Positions 56,701-63,427 of a stretch of 64,000 nucleotides of DNA are shown in pieces (positions within the stretch are counted from its first letter, which is position 1; each line of letters begins with the position of its first letter). Below the pieces are notes generated by a model, which was given only the letters and a program-made list of their open reading frames with translations, had not been told where the DNA came from and did not search any database. Position numbers and translations under genes: made by a program. The stretch comes from Elainella saxicola E1 (GTDB taxonomy: Bacteria > Cyanobacteriota > Cyanobacteriia > Elainellales > Elainellaceae), in assembly GCA_002796835.1 (NCBI GenBank), contig LUGL01000013.1, positions 1 to 64,000 of the forward strand, read 5' to 3'.

Positions 56701-57293
56701 ACCACTACATGTTCAGTTGCATCTAATTGTAGTAGCGTGGCGCGAATCAACGGGGCCTGGGCTAGATCAAAGGGTTGCTGCGCACTCTGGACAAACCACT
56801 GTTCGATCGCCGTTTCTCGTTCAGATTCGGGCAGATGGCTCAGATCGATCGGGTTGAGTTCGATCGTAGCTTGGTCGGCAATCACCTGGATGGGTTGACC
56901 TTCGATCGTTTTGAAAGAAGTACGTAAGACCTCATGCCGACGAATGATTTCGTTAATACTGGCTGCTAAGATAGGGATGTCGAGTAAACCCGTTAGCCGA
57001 ACAGCCGTGGGAATGTTGTAAACCGCACTATGGGCCGTGAGTTGATCGATGAACCAGAGCCGCTGTTGGGCAAAAGAGAGGGGTAAATTGCCATCTCGAA
57101 CGATCGGGCTTAACGGAGCAGTAGAGGAAGACTGGCGGAGGAATTGCAGAATCTCGGTTTTGTAGGCGGCGAGCTGGGCGCGAAGTTCTGGAGTAATGCC
57201 GCCTTTGGGAGTCCGGCAACGGAGACGATCGCCTTCAGCCGATAACTCAACCCCTGCCTGAGCACATTGCTCTAATAATTCAATCAGCGTCAT
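50748..57293 (-). CDS. NRPS: docking-C-A-PCP-E-C* with C-terminal membrane helix
   Basis: 2,181 residues. Domains: TubC_N-type docking (1-55); C with HHIISDG; A with YIIFTSGSTGTPKG and SLGGATEATVWSN; PCP (FFELGGDSILSIQ); epimerisation domain (HHLAVDGVSWRIL, NYLGQLD); a second C domain of DCL type (TPMQQNMLLHRL). The last domain has lost both motif histidines: HHxxxDG reads N1756-Y1757-xxx-D1761-G1762. No carrier follows. The protein ends with a basic stretch (RRLKK), a hydrophobic helix (about 2135-2154) and a polar tail, suggesting a membrane anchor. The manual A-domain code is DLYDFSLVWK, close to cysteine codes (DLYN-SLIWK) with Asp in place of Asn. It overlaps the upstream gene by 4 bp (ATGA) and is followed by cysE. 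Confidence 0.93.
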   Translation of the reverse strand: MTLIELLEQCAQAGVELSAEGDRLRCRTPKGGITPELRAQLAAYKTEILQFLRQSSSTAPLSPIVRDGNLPLSFAQQRLWFIDQLTAHSAVYNIPTAVRLTGLLDIPILAASINEIIRRHEVLRTSFKTIEGQPIQVIADQATIELNPIDLSHLPESERETAIEQWFVQSAQQPFDLAQAPLIRATLLQLDATEHVVVFTMHHIISDGWSMGILLRELVTLYNAFSQGRPSPLPQLPIQYVDVAHWQRQSQQQELVNQQIDYWKQQLADAPPLLELPTDQPRPAVQTFRGATHPFRLSTPLYQALKQLGQQEGVTLFMILLAAFKTLLHRYTRQDDISVGTPIAGRTNSQMEGLIGLFVNSLVLRTDLSENPSFRSLLQQVREVALGAYDHQDVPFEKLVEELQPQRDLGHNPLFQVMFVYQNDQMPLALDLVGVTMQRLTIASGMARFDLTLDLSESDTGVQGWFEYNTDLFDAATIDRMVGHFQTLLTGLVANPDQRLSELPLLTPAEQQQVLFDWNQTETSYDREMCIHQLFEAQVERTPDAIAVVFDQQSISYRELNQQANQLARHLQKLGVKPGVMVAVYMKRSLEMITALLGILKAGGGYIPLVTSFPEARLQWILDSLNVPCILTQQSLLPTIANLTELPDLRHVVCLDPVQSIQSPVVQIANRKVWTMAQVRDYGIDNLPVQSRATDIAYIIFTSGSTGTPKGVMVKHQPVINLIEWVNRTFQINARDRVLFITSICFDLSVYDIFGLLAAGGSIQVVSDEDVHDPQRLLELMQREPITFWDSAPATLQQLVPFFATARTSDNQLRLVFMSGDWIPVKLPDLLKQTFPGVEVISLGGATEATVWSNYYPIHQVEPHWLSIPYGKPIQNAQYYVLDDDKQPCPIGIPGHLYIGGECLSSGYVNQPELTAAKFIPDPFYPEADRRLYHTGDLARFLPDGNIEFLGRIDHQVKVRGFRIELGEIDTVLNQHPHIQDTLVLVREDVPGDKRLVAYVVPEPGTEPTSNELRNFLKQKLPEYMIPAAFVSLPALPLTANGKVDRRALPAPDINRQERQIVAPRNPIEETLVNIWSQVLNLDAISIYDNFFELGGDSILSIQVVSRAQQQGLQLTPRQIFQCQTIAELATVAGTGPVIQAEQGLVTGAVPLTPIQHWFFEQELPERHHWNQSILLQVRQPLEPNLLEKAVQQLLQHHDALRLRFTQQADGWQQINAEGVSEVPFSLIDLSELNGKEQATAIAEATAKLQASLNLSTGPLLRVAYFKLGTQPDRLFWAIHHLAVDGVSWRILLEDMQLAYHQLWRGETVQLPLKTTSFQQWSQQLTEYAQSASLWQDFQDWLAKSWKPTMRLPIDHVHGSNTAASARKISVKLDAAETQTLLQEVPKAYRTKIHEILLTALAEALSPWLNSRTVLIDLESHGREDLIPGIDLSRTVGWFTALFPVSIDLGHSEDLSDRIKSIKEQLRHIPQQGLSYGLLRSLSHDSVVRETMQTLPQAEIVFNYLGQLDLGLPEQALFQLDAATPTGPMHSPIGHRTHLLEINSCVTGEQLQIDWIYSENLHQAETIEWLAESAMAALRSLIAHCLSPVAGGYTPSDFPLVKLDQSSLDALLLVEQDVEAIYPLTPMQQNMLLHRLHVPEAGLNVVHQVFPLRGVVLDRDIFERSWQQVVDTHPILRTSFAWKHQQEPLQIVHQQATLSLEEQDWRHLSAKQQTDRLEAYIQAVRVQNFDLSQVPQVRTSLFRIANDAYYFVWIYNYMLLDGWSSAFLMKEFFACYEAHSQGHALPLENSRSYRDYIDWLQQQDLSKAEAFWRQTLKGVKTPTAFQLQSAGQLQATQNSATQTDPATALRSLLIKQQQLNQLKPRVLMRRVRTLISPTPCVSPVPEDEYVQQLNVLSEATTTALRDLAKQQQVTLNTLVQAAWAILLSRYSTESEVVFGVTVSGRPTSLNGIESMVGLFINTLPFRVKVPPQASFLSWLKELQAQQVELSQYEYSPPAQIKAWSEVPGDLPLFRSYLVFENFPIDTAVQDQAKRWGIDYVRSLAQTEHLLRVEVVPGSMLLLNLSYYQRHFDTAQIISMLGYFQGILEEIAAHPDQDLATLMHEATTYRENFLQKLLSNVRLQQKQNQVRRLKKSLLLSVLVGSLWGASFWATHRKETPLLVSPNTTEQTHSSSIDSSSIN

Positions 57294-60200
57294 AGTTCGA
57301 TCTCCTCATGTTCGTCGCTAGCGGTGGCCAAAGAGAATTCAGATGGGCAAAGTGAGGCCAGTTTGCGTTGGGTCAGGACATGGTTGGTGACCTGGACCAG
57401 ACTGCTGCCTTCTAACAGCTTGCCGAGCGGTAAATCAACTCCCAAATCCAGCAGCAGCCGGTTTTTCATTTCCACTGCCATTAACGAATCGATACCAAAG
57501 TCTGTTAAAGATTGGTGAATGTTGAGCTGAGCGGGCTCCAATCCCAGCACTTTGGCGACCTGAATCCGCAAATAGGCCATAATTAGCTCTTCTGCTTCCG
57601 CCGTGGGTGCTGCTGCCAGTTGACTGGCCAAATCTACTGTGGCAGGGGTTGAGGTTGGCAGGGCTGGAATCGTCGCAACCTGATCGGCCAGTAAGGGAGA
57701 CACGACTGCGGCTGGATCGGCGGCAACTAACTGCGGCCAATCGATCGCCACAATCCCTAGCTGAACGGCATCCGATCGCAACACGGCCTGCATTGCGGCC
57801 CGACCTTGAGCCGGAGAGAGTCGGCCAATCCCATTGCGTTCTAAGCGACTGTGGGAGCGGATTCCTGCGGCGGTGGTGGCAAATCCGACTTCGGACCAGG
57901 GACCCCAGTTGATACTGACTGCAGGCTGGCCTTGGGCTCGACGATAATGTGCCATGGCATCCAGAAACGCATTCGCTGCGGCATAGTTGGCCTGTCCATG
58001 CGTGGTCATCAACGAGGCGATCGAAGAACAATACACCATAAAATCCAGGGCTGTATTTTCGAACAGGCGATGCAACACCCAACTGCCTGCTACTTTGGGC
58101 TGCAATACGGCTGACAGCGCCGTTTGATCGAGTTGCAATAAGGCCCGATCCTGCCAGATCCCGGCGCTATGCACCACCCCTCGAATGGCGGGACAACCCT
58201 GCTGCGATAAAGTCGCTAAAGCGGCAGCCATTTCTGCTTGATTGGCTACATCAGCAGTGACCAGATGCAGGGTTGCACCTGCGGCTTCCATCGCCTGAAT
58301 TGCGGCAATTTGTTGAGCCACTGCACTGCCTGCCTCGACTTGCGACCACTGCGATCGATCGGGTAATGGCGTGCGTCCGACCAGGACCAGATGCTGCGCT
58401 CCCGCTTCAGCGAACCACTGGGCTACTTCCAGACCAATGCCGCCGAAGCCACCCGTAACCAAATAGGCGCTATCCGATCGCAAAGTGGGCACTGCAGAAT
58501 GGTCGGAGGCATGATCAGAAGCAGCTTGACGCACCAACCGCGCCACATATCGCTGTCCCTGCCGGAAGGCCACCATATCCTCGCCATCCGTGTTCCAGAT
58601 CGCATCCAGCAGCAGGAATACAGTTTGATCGATCGGTGAGGCTGCATCCAGGTCAATCAAGCCACCCCAGAGAGCAGGATGTTCCACCGGAATAGCGCGG
58701 CTGAGGCCCCAGAGCGGCGATTGAGCTACGGCTAAGGGAGCAGAATTAGCAACAGCTTGAGCAGACTGAGTCACGAGCCAGAGACGTGGCGGTTCGGTGA
58801 GGCTACGCTCCTCAATGGTTCGTTTGGCCAAGGCTTGCAGCAGATGTAAAGCACTGCCCGTTCCCAAAGCGACCACTGCATTGAGTTCCGCTACCGAAAG
58901 CGAATCGGAAGCCGCAATATCTAAACTCCAGAGATGAATCACCCCCTGACAGGCAGGCTGATCGGCTCCTAAAGCGTCTTGCAGCAGTCGATCGATCTGT
59001 TCTGGTTGCGCTGGATTTAAGCGAAACTGATCTTTAGCCACCTGTTCATAGGTATCGCTTGCAAAGACCAACACGCAGGGATTGCCTGCCGATCGCAATT
59101 GAGCTGCGAGGCGTTGTCCGGTGCCACCCTGGTCGGCAAAAATCAACCAGCTGCCCCAGCGTTTGCGATGTGCCATGGTTGGACTGGCGATCGGTTTAGG
59201 TTGCCATTCAACGGCATAGAACCAATCGGATTCAACGGTCTCCTCTACAGTCAGTTCGACGGTGGTGTAAGAATCAGATAAATGAATTGTTTCCGTCATA
59301 TGATTCTGATGTTTGAGTTCTTGATGGTTTCCGTTGGCGATGCTGTCATTACAAGCATTCTTAAACTCGTTCAGATAAGGCAGATTTTTCAGAATTAGCT
59401 CCGGCTTGACGCCAAAATCTAATTGACAGGCAATCTCATCGACCCCAACTGCCTTCAGTTTGGTAATGGTTTCGAAACAGGACTCCTGAGTGCCAAACAA
59501 AACGCGATTTTCATTGATCAAGCGATTGATCACAAAGTTGAGATAGTCATCCAGATCGCGCTGCGATAATCGAGAGAGGTCCAGATTTTGACCCCGACTG
59601 ACGCCCACGCCCTTGAGGAAATCGGTGCCACCAGATTGGAGATAGCGACCAAAGGCTTCTCGCACCTGCGAATTCACTTCATCGAGATGTTCGCCAATAA
59701 AGGTATGCAACATTAACGCCACCTGTCCGGCCTCTGGATCATGGCCATGTTCAGCGCGCGCCTGACGATAGAGGCGGATTTTCTCTGCAACTTCATCGAT
59801 GCTTTGGTTAAATAAATGGGTTAGTAAATTCGCCCCAACTTCTCCAGCTCGGATAAAGGTTTGCGGATTTCCGGCTGCGGTCACCCAAATTGGCAAACTG
59901 GGCTGAATCGGCGTTGGGTGAATTTTGACCTCGGCCATCTCGCCATTGCCGTTGATTAAGCGAATGCTCTCTCCCTGCCAGAGTTGCTGCACGGTTTGAA
60001 TTTGGCGAAACAGAGCTTCTTGGCGATCGCTATATTGCTCAGGAGCTAACACGAAATCATTGGGATGCCACCCGGAAGCTGCGGCAATGCCCGCTCGGCC
60101 TTTCGAGAGGTTATCCACCATGGACCATTCTTCGGCAATGCGCACGGGATGATGCAGGGGCAGCACCACACTTCCCGCTCTGAGTTGAATCTGCTGCGTC

Positions 60201-60430
60201 ACTTGAGATAAGGCGGCTTGCAGCACTGCTGGATTGGGATAGAGACAACCCGCAGCCGTAAAATGCCGTTCCGGCAACCAAATCGCTGAGAACCCATGGC
60301 GATCGGCAAATGTGGCGCTTTCCATCAACAGCCGATACTTATCTGCGCTGGTGGGATCTTCTCCACTGGCGAAAAACAATAAACTAAACTGCATACCATC
60401 AGACTGCGGTGAGTGAGTAGAAAATGTCAT
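57290..60430 (-). CDS. LLM-type monooxygenase – KR – ACP (module without KS or AT)
   Basis: From ATG 60430 (AAAGGGA upstream) 1,046 residues. Residues 10-350 are a luciferase-like flavin monooxygenase of the MupA/Atu3671 type (FSAIWLPERHFTAAGCLYPNPAVL; GASGW-like AAASGWHPNDFVL; IWVTAAGNPQTF). A ketoreductase pair follows: a structural half, then a catalytic half with TGGFGGIGLEVA and intact tyrosine in GQANYAAANAF. An ACP (FGIDSLMAVEMKNRLL) ends the protein. Known relatives of the oxygenase act within PKS/NRPS lines, for example MupA in mupirocin; the MOX domains of puwainaphycin-type synthases are thought to hydroxylate the acyl chain. There is no KS or AT, so it must pair with the separate KS-AT° protein. 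It is the first gene of the operon and is coupled (ATGA) to the NRPS. Confidence 0.92.
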   Translation of the reverse strand: MTFSTHSPQSDGMQFSLLFFASGEDPTSADKYRLLMESATFADRHGFSAIWLPERHFTAAGCLYPNPAVLQAALSQVTQQIQLRAGSVVLPLHHPVRIAEEWSMVDNLSKGRAGIAAASGWHPNDFVLAPEQYSDRQEALFRQIQTVQQLWQGESIRLINGNGEMAEVKIHPTPIQPSLPIWVTAAGNPQTFIRAGEVGANLLTHLFNQSIDEVAEKIRLYRQARAEHGHDPEAGQVALMLHTFIGEHLDEVNSQVREAFGRYLQSGGTDFLKGVGVSRGQNLDLSRLSQRDLDDYLNFVINRLINENRVLFGTQESCFETITKLKAVGVDEIACQLDFGVKPELILKNLPYLNEFKNACNDSIANGNHQELKHQNHMTETIHLSDSYTTVELTVEETVESDWFYAVEWQPKPIASPTMAHRKRWGSWLIFADQGGTGQRLAAQLRSAGNPCVLVFASDTYEQVAKDQFRLNPAQPEQIDRLLQDALGADQPACQGVIHLWSLDIAASDSLSVAELNAVVALGTGSALHLLQALAKRTIEERSLTEPPRLWLVTQSAQAVANSAPLAVAQSPLWGLSRAIPVEHPALWGGLIDLDAASPIDQTVFLLLDAIWNTDGEDMVAFRQGQRYVARLVRQAASDHASDHSAVPTLRSDSAYLVTGGFGGIGLEVAQWFAEAGAQHLVLVGRTPLPDRSQWSQVEAGSAVAQQIAAIQAMEAAGATLHLVTADVANQAEMAAALATLSQQGCPAIRGVVHSAGIWQDRALLQLDQTALSAVLQPKVAGSWVLHRLFENTALDFMVYCSSIASLMTTHGQANYAAANAFLDAMAHYRRAQGQPAVSINWGPWSEVGFATTAAGIRSHSRLERNGIGRLSPAQGRAAMQAVLRSDAVQLGIVAIDWPQLVAADPAAVVSPLLADQVATIPALPTSTPATVDLASQLAAAPTAEAEELIMAYLRIQVAKVLGLEPAQLNIHQSLTDFGIDSLMAVEMKNRLLLDLGVDLPLGKLLEGSSLVQVTNHVLTQRKLASLCPSEFSLATASDEHEEIEL

Positions 60431-60901
60431 AGAAATATCCCTTTTATAGGGCGTGGGGTTGATTGTGACGTGATGCAATCCAACTGGAGCAGTGAATGCA
60501 GCAGGCTGCAAGCAGGCTACTCAGATGAGAATGCTTGGATGAATAATGGGGACTGCCGCCGCAAGAAAGCTGTAACCGCTCTGTCCTTGCTTGGTACCAG
60601 CTTAGTCAATGCATCGATTCCATTCAATGGACAATCCTGTGATGCAACTATCCATTTTTCTGGTGTGAGGCTGGATCGTCCTATCAATCATCAGAAAGCT
60701 GGTTTTATCAAGCATTTCAGGTTGTTTGAGAAGCGCTCCTAGACAAGGATGCGATCGAATCAAAAGAAAAGCTAACTGCATCATAAAATCGTCCATTGAA
60801 TCTATGGCCTGCATTGACTAAATTCAGGACAGTAAAGGCAGTACGGTTTGTTCGGCTTCTTTGCAAACGGCTGCAATGATTCAATCAATGAGGTGATAAC
60901 G
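60431..60901. other. divergent promoter region of the LLM operon and devBCA
   Basis: No gene I trust is found. An 11-bp inverted repeat, ATTCAATGGAC (60622-60632) and GTCCATTGAAT (60791-60801), spans the middle of the region and could be paired operators for both operons. GAGGTG at 60891-60896 serves the devB TTG start. Confidence 0.45.
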
Positions 60902-62059
60902 TTGAATCTCTATCCACCTTTAAAGCCCCCTGCCAAAGGATTGATCACCTTATTGATCACCGGAATTTTTGGCACCAGTACTTTGGGAATCTATTTGGCT
61001 TCCCGCCCACGACCTGCAACCACCAATCCATTACCTGCCGTTGCTCAAACTGAGGTGAAAGCGGAAGCAATTACTGCGCTAGGCCGAATCGAACCACAAG
61101 GAGAAGTCGTGACGATCGGTGGTCCGCAGGAAGAACGAATTGGTCAGTTATTTGTGAAGGAAGGCCAGCAGGTACAAAAAGGGGAAGTCTTAGCTTATTT
61201 GGACAGCTATGAAGAACAACTCGCCCAGAAGAATGCGGCAGCTAGCCAGCTAGAAGAAACTCGCGCCCGGTTTGCCACTGAAAGCAGTTCGGGTGAAGCC
61301 CAAATTCAGGAGGCAAAATCTCGGATTGACCAGATCGATCAGCCACAGCAATTGGAAATTGCAGCCCAGCAAGCCTCGGTGGAACGGGTAAAGGCAGAAT
61401 TAGAAACGGCCCAACGGGAGCTGCAACGGTTTGAATATTTGCAACAGCAAGGTGCCGTCTCCAACCAGGCGCTTGATGATAAGACGCTGAATTTTCGCAG
61501 CAAGCAAGAGGAACTTGCCCATGAACAGGCCACCCTGTTGAAACTGGAGCAAGCTCGCCTCACAAATCTGCAAAATGCCAAGATGCAGTTGCAAACGGCT
61601 CAGGCTAATTTAAAGCGATCGCAAAGCCAGGTTCAGGTAGAGTCGGCCCAGCGCAATCTAGAGTTAGCATCAGCGCGATTAGAACGCACTATCATTCGGG
61701 CACCTCAAGCCGGTCAAGTCTTGAAGGTTTTTTCCCATGCTGGAGAATCGATTTCCACTAAAGGGATTCTGGAATTAGGCAATACCCAAACCATGTACGT
61801 GGTCGCTGAAGTCTATGAAACCGATGTCAGCCGGATCAAAGTCGGTCAAACGGCAACCCTGACCAGCAGTGCTTTTCCGGCTGAGTTGAAAGGGGTAGTG
61901 AAACAGATCGGGTTAACGGTGTACAAAAATGATGTTTTGAATACTGATCCGGCAGCCCAAACCGATGCCAGAGTGGTCGAGGTCAAAATTCAGTTGCTCA
62001 ATAGTCAACCTGTTGCCGGATTGACCAATTTACAGGTTCGGGTTGCGATCCATCCTTAG
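60902..62059 (+). CDS. devB: DevB-type membrane fusion protein of an ABC exporter
   Basis: I start at TTG 60902, preceded by GAGGTG. About 385 residues: one membrane helix (13-33); a barrel half with ALGRIEPQGEVV and LFVKEGQQVQKGEVLAYLD; a long coiled coil (about 110-250, rich in Q, E, A and L); and the second barrel half with RAPQAGQVLKVFSHAGE and MYVVAEVYETDVSRIKVGQTA. In heterocyst-forming cyanobacteria DevB links the DevCA ABC pump to TolC and exports glycolipids. Paralogues occur near lipopeptide clusters. The divergent position next to the FAAL/NRPS operon supports export of its product. Confidence 0.9.
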   Translation: MNLYPPLKPPAKGLITLLITGIFGTSTLGIYLASRPRPATTNPLPAVAQTEVKAEAITALGRIEPQGEVVTIGGPQEERIGQLFVKEGQQVQKGEVLAYLDSYEEQLAQKNAAASQLEETRARFATESSSGEAQIQEAKSRIDQIDQPQQLEIAAQQASVERVKAELETAQRELQRFEYLQQQGAVSNQALDDKTLNFRSKQEELAHEQATLLKLEQARLTNLQNAKMQLQTAQANLKRSQSQVQVESAQRNLELASARLERTIIRAPQAGQVLKVFSHAGESISTKGILELGNTQTMYVVAEVYETDVSRIKVGQTATLTSSAFPAELKGVVKQIGLTVYKNDVLNTDPAAQTDARVVEVKIQLLNSQPVAGLTNLQVRVAIHP

Positions 62060-62079
62060 CAGTGTTTTAAAGCCTTCTT

Positions 62080-62195
62080 GATCCCCCCTGCCCCCCTAAG
62101 CCCCTACGGGGATGCGCCTACGGCGTAGAAAAAAGGGGGAGCCGAACCTAAAAACGTCTTGAAGTCCCCCTTTTGAAGGGGGATTTAGGGGGATC
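62080..62195. repeat. palindromic repeat between devB and devC
   Basis: GATCCCCCCTGCCCCCCTAA at the left end and TTTAGGGGGATC at the right end form an inverted pair around inner CCCC/GGGG hairpins. G/C-run palindromic repeats of this look are scattered through many cyanobacterial genomes. It lies inside the presumed devBCA transcript and could lower expression of devCA relative to devB. Confidence 0.7.
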
Positions 62196-62270
62196 GAACC
62201 AGAACTATTGTCGTGGCAAAAGAGCTTTAAAGCATTACCTAATATTATTTCCTTCCTGGGTTTACCTCCT

Positions 62271-63425
62271 ATGATCTATGCCATTCCGCTCGCGTGGTTA
62301 CAGCTCACTCGCCGCAAAAGCCGTCTGATTATTGCCCTTGCCGGGATCGCTTTTGCCGTGATTCTCATGTTCATGCAGCTTGGATTCAGCGATGCGCTCT
62401 ATGATAGTAACGTGCGGGTTCACAGTCAGCTTCAAGGTGAAATCGTTTTAATTAGTCCCCAATCGATCGCCCTCAGTGGTTTAAAGAGTTTTTCGCAACG
62501 TCGTCTCTATCAAGCCGCAGGGTTTGAGGGGGTCAAATCTGTCAGTCCCTTATACCTGGATTTTGCTTTTTGGGAGAATCCTGAAAACCACAGCAGCCGA
62601 GGCATTATGGTGATTGGCATCGATCCAGATGACAAAGTGTTTGGCTTGCCGGAATTACAGCAGAATATCAACAAAATCAAATATCCTGATGTGGTGTTAT
62701 TTGATCAGGACTCTCGGCCTGAATTTGGACCGATCGCCGCTGAATTTAACCAGGGTAAATTAGTCGATACGGAAGTGGGAGGTCGGCGGATTATTATTGG
62801 TGGCTTGTTTAAGTTGGGCACTTCGTTTGCCGCAAACGGAACGATGATCACCAGCGATCTCAATTTTTTGCGTCTGTTTACTCGCCGCCAGGAAGGGTTA
62901 ATTGATGTGGGCCTGGTGACGCTGAAACCGGGGACCAATGTGGAGAAAGTGCTTCAGGCTCTGCGAGCCAATTTACCGAATGATGTGCGAGTGCTGTCCA
63001 AGCAAGAATTCATTCAATTTGAAAAAACCTACTGGAAAAGCTCAACGGCGATCGGCTTTATTTTTGCCCTGGGAACCACGATGGGATTTATGGTGGGAGC
63101 GGTAATTGTATACCAGATTCTCTATTCTGATGTCTCCGACCATTTGATGGAATACGCCACGCTAAAAGCAATGGGCTACAAAAATTCCTATCTGGTTTCG
63201 CTCGTGTTTCAAGAAGCCGCCATTCTTTCTGTGCTTGGTTACATTCCTGGATTCGCGCTTTGTTTGGGTCTGTATGACCTTACCCGGAATGCCACATTGC
63301 TGCCGATCAGCATGACCTTCAGTCGCGGTTTAATGGTGATTATTCTAGCGATCGTCATGTGCTGCATTTCCGGAGCCATTGCTATCCGTAAAGTTCAATC
63401 TGCCAACCCCGCTGATATTTTTTAG
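62271..63425 (+). CDS. devC: DevC-type ABC permease
   Basis: The 384-residue protein from ATG 62271 starts MIYAIPLAWLQLTRRKSRL, the usual DevC opening. It has one N-terminal helix (about 18-38), a large extracytoplasmic domain (about 40-270) and three C-terminal helices of the MacB/FtsX-like fold (GFIFALGTTMGFMVGAVIV, LVSLVFQEAAILSVLGYIPGF and LMVIILAIVMCCISGAIAI). It forms the membrane core of the DevBCA-TolC type exporter. A TTG frame extension upstream to 62208 would run into the palindromic repeat and is unlikely. The devA gene starts 2 bp after its stop. Confidence 0.9.
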   Translation: MIYAIPLAWLQLTRRKSRLIIALAGIAFAVILMFMQLGFSDALYDSNVRVHSQLQGEIVLISPQSIALSGLKSFSQRRLYQAAGFEGVKSVSPLYLDFAFWENPENHSSRGIMVIGIDPDDKVFGLPELQQNINKIKYPDVVLFDQDSRPEFGPIAAEFNQGKLVDTEVGGRRIIIGGLFKLGTSFAANGTMITSDLNFLRLFTRRQEGLIDVGLVTLKPGTNVEKVLQALRANLPNDVRVLSKQEFIQFEKTYWKSSTAIGFIFALGTTMGFMVGAVIVYQILYSDVSDHLMEYATLKAMGYKNSYLVSLVFQEAAILSVLGYIPGFALCLGLYDLTRNATLLPISMTFSRGLMVIILAIVMCCISGAIAIRKVQSANPADIF

Positions 63426-63427
63426 CC

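Noticed and set aside
60602-60814. 70-residue minus-strand frame upstream of the LLM-KR-ACP gene
   Set aside because: No conserved pattern; it overlaps the presumed promoter region and the inverted repeat.
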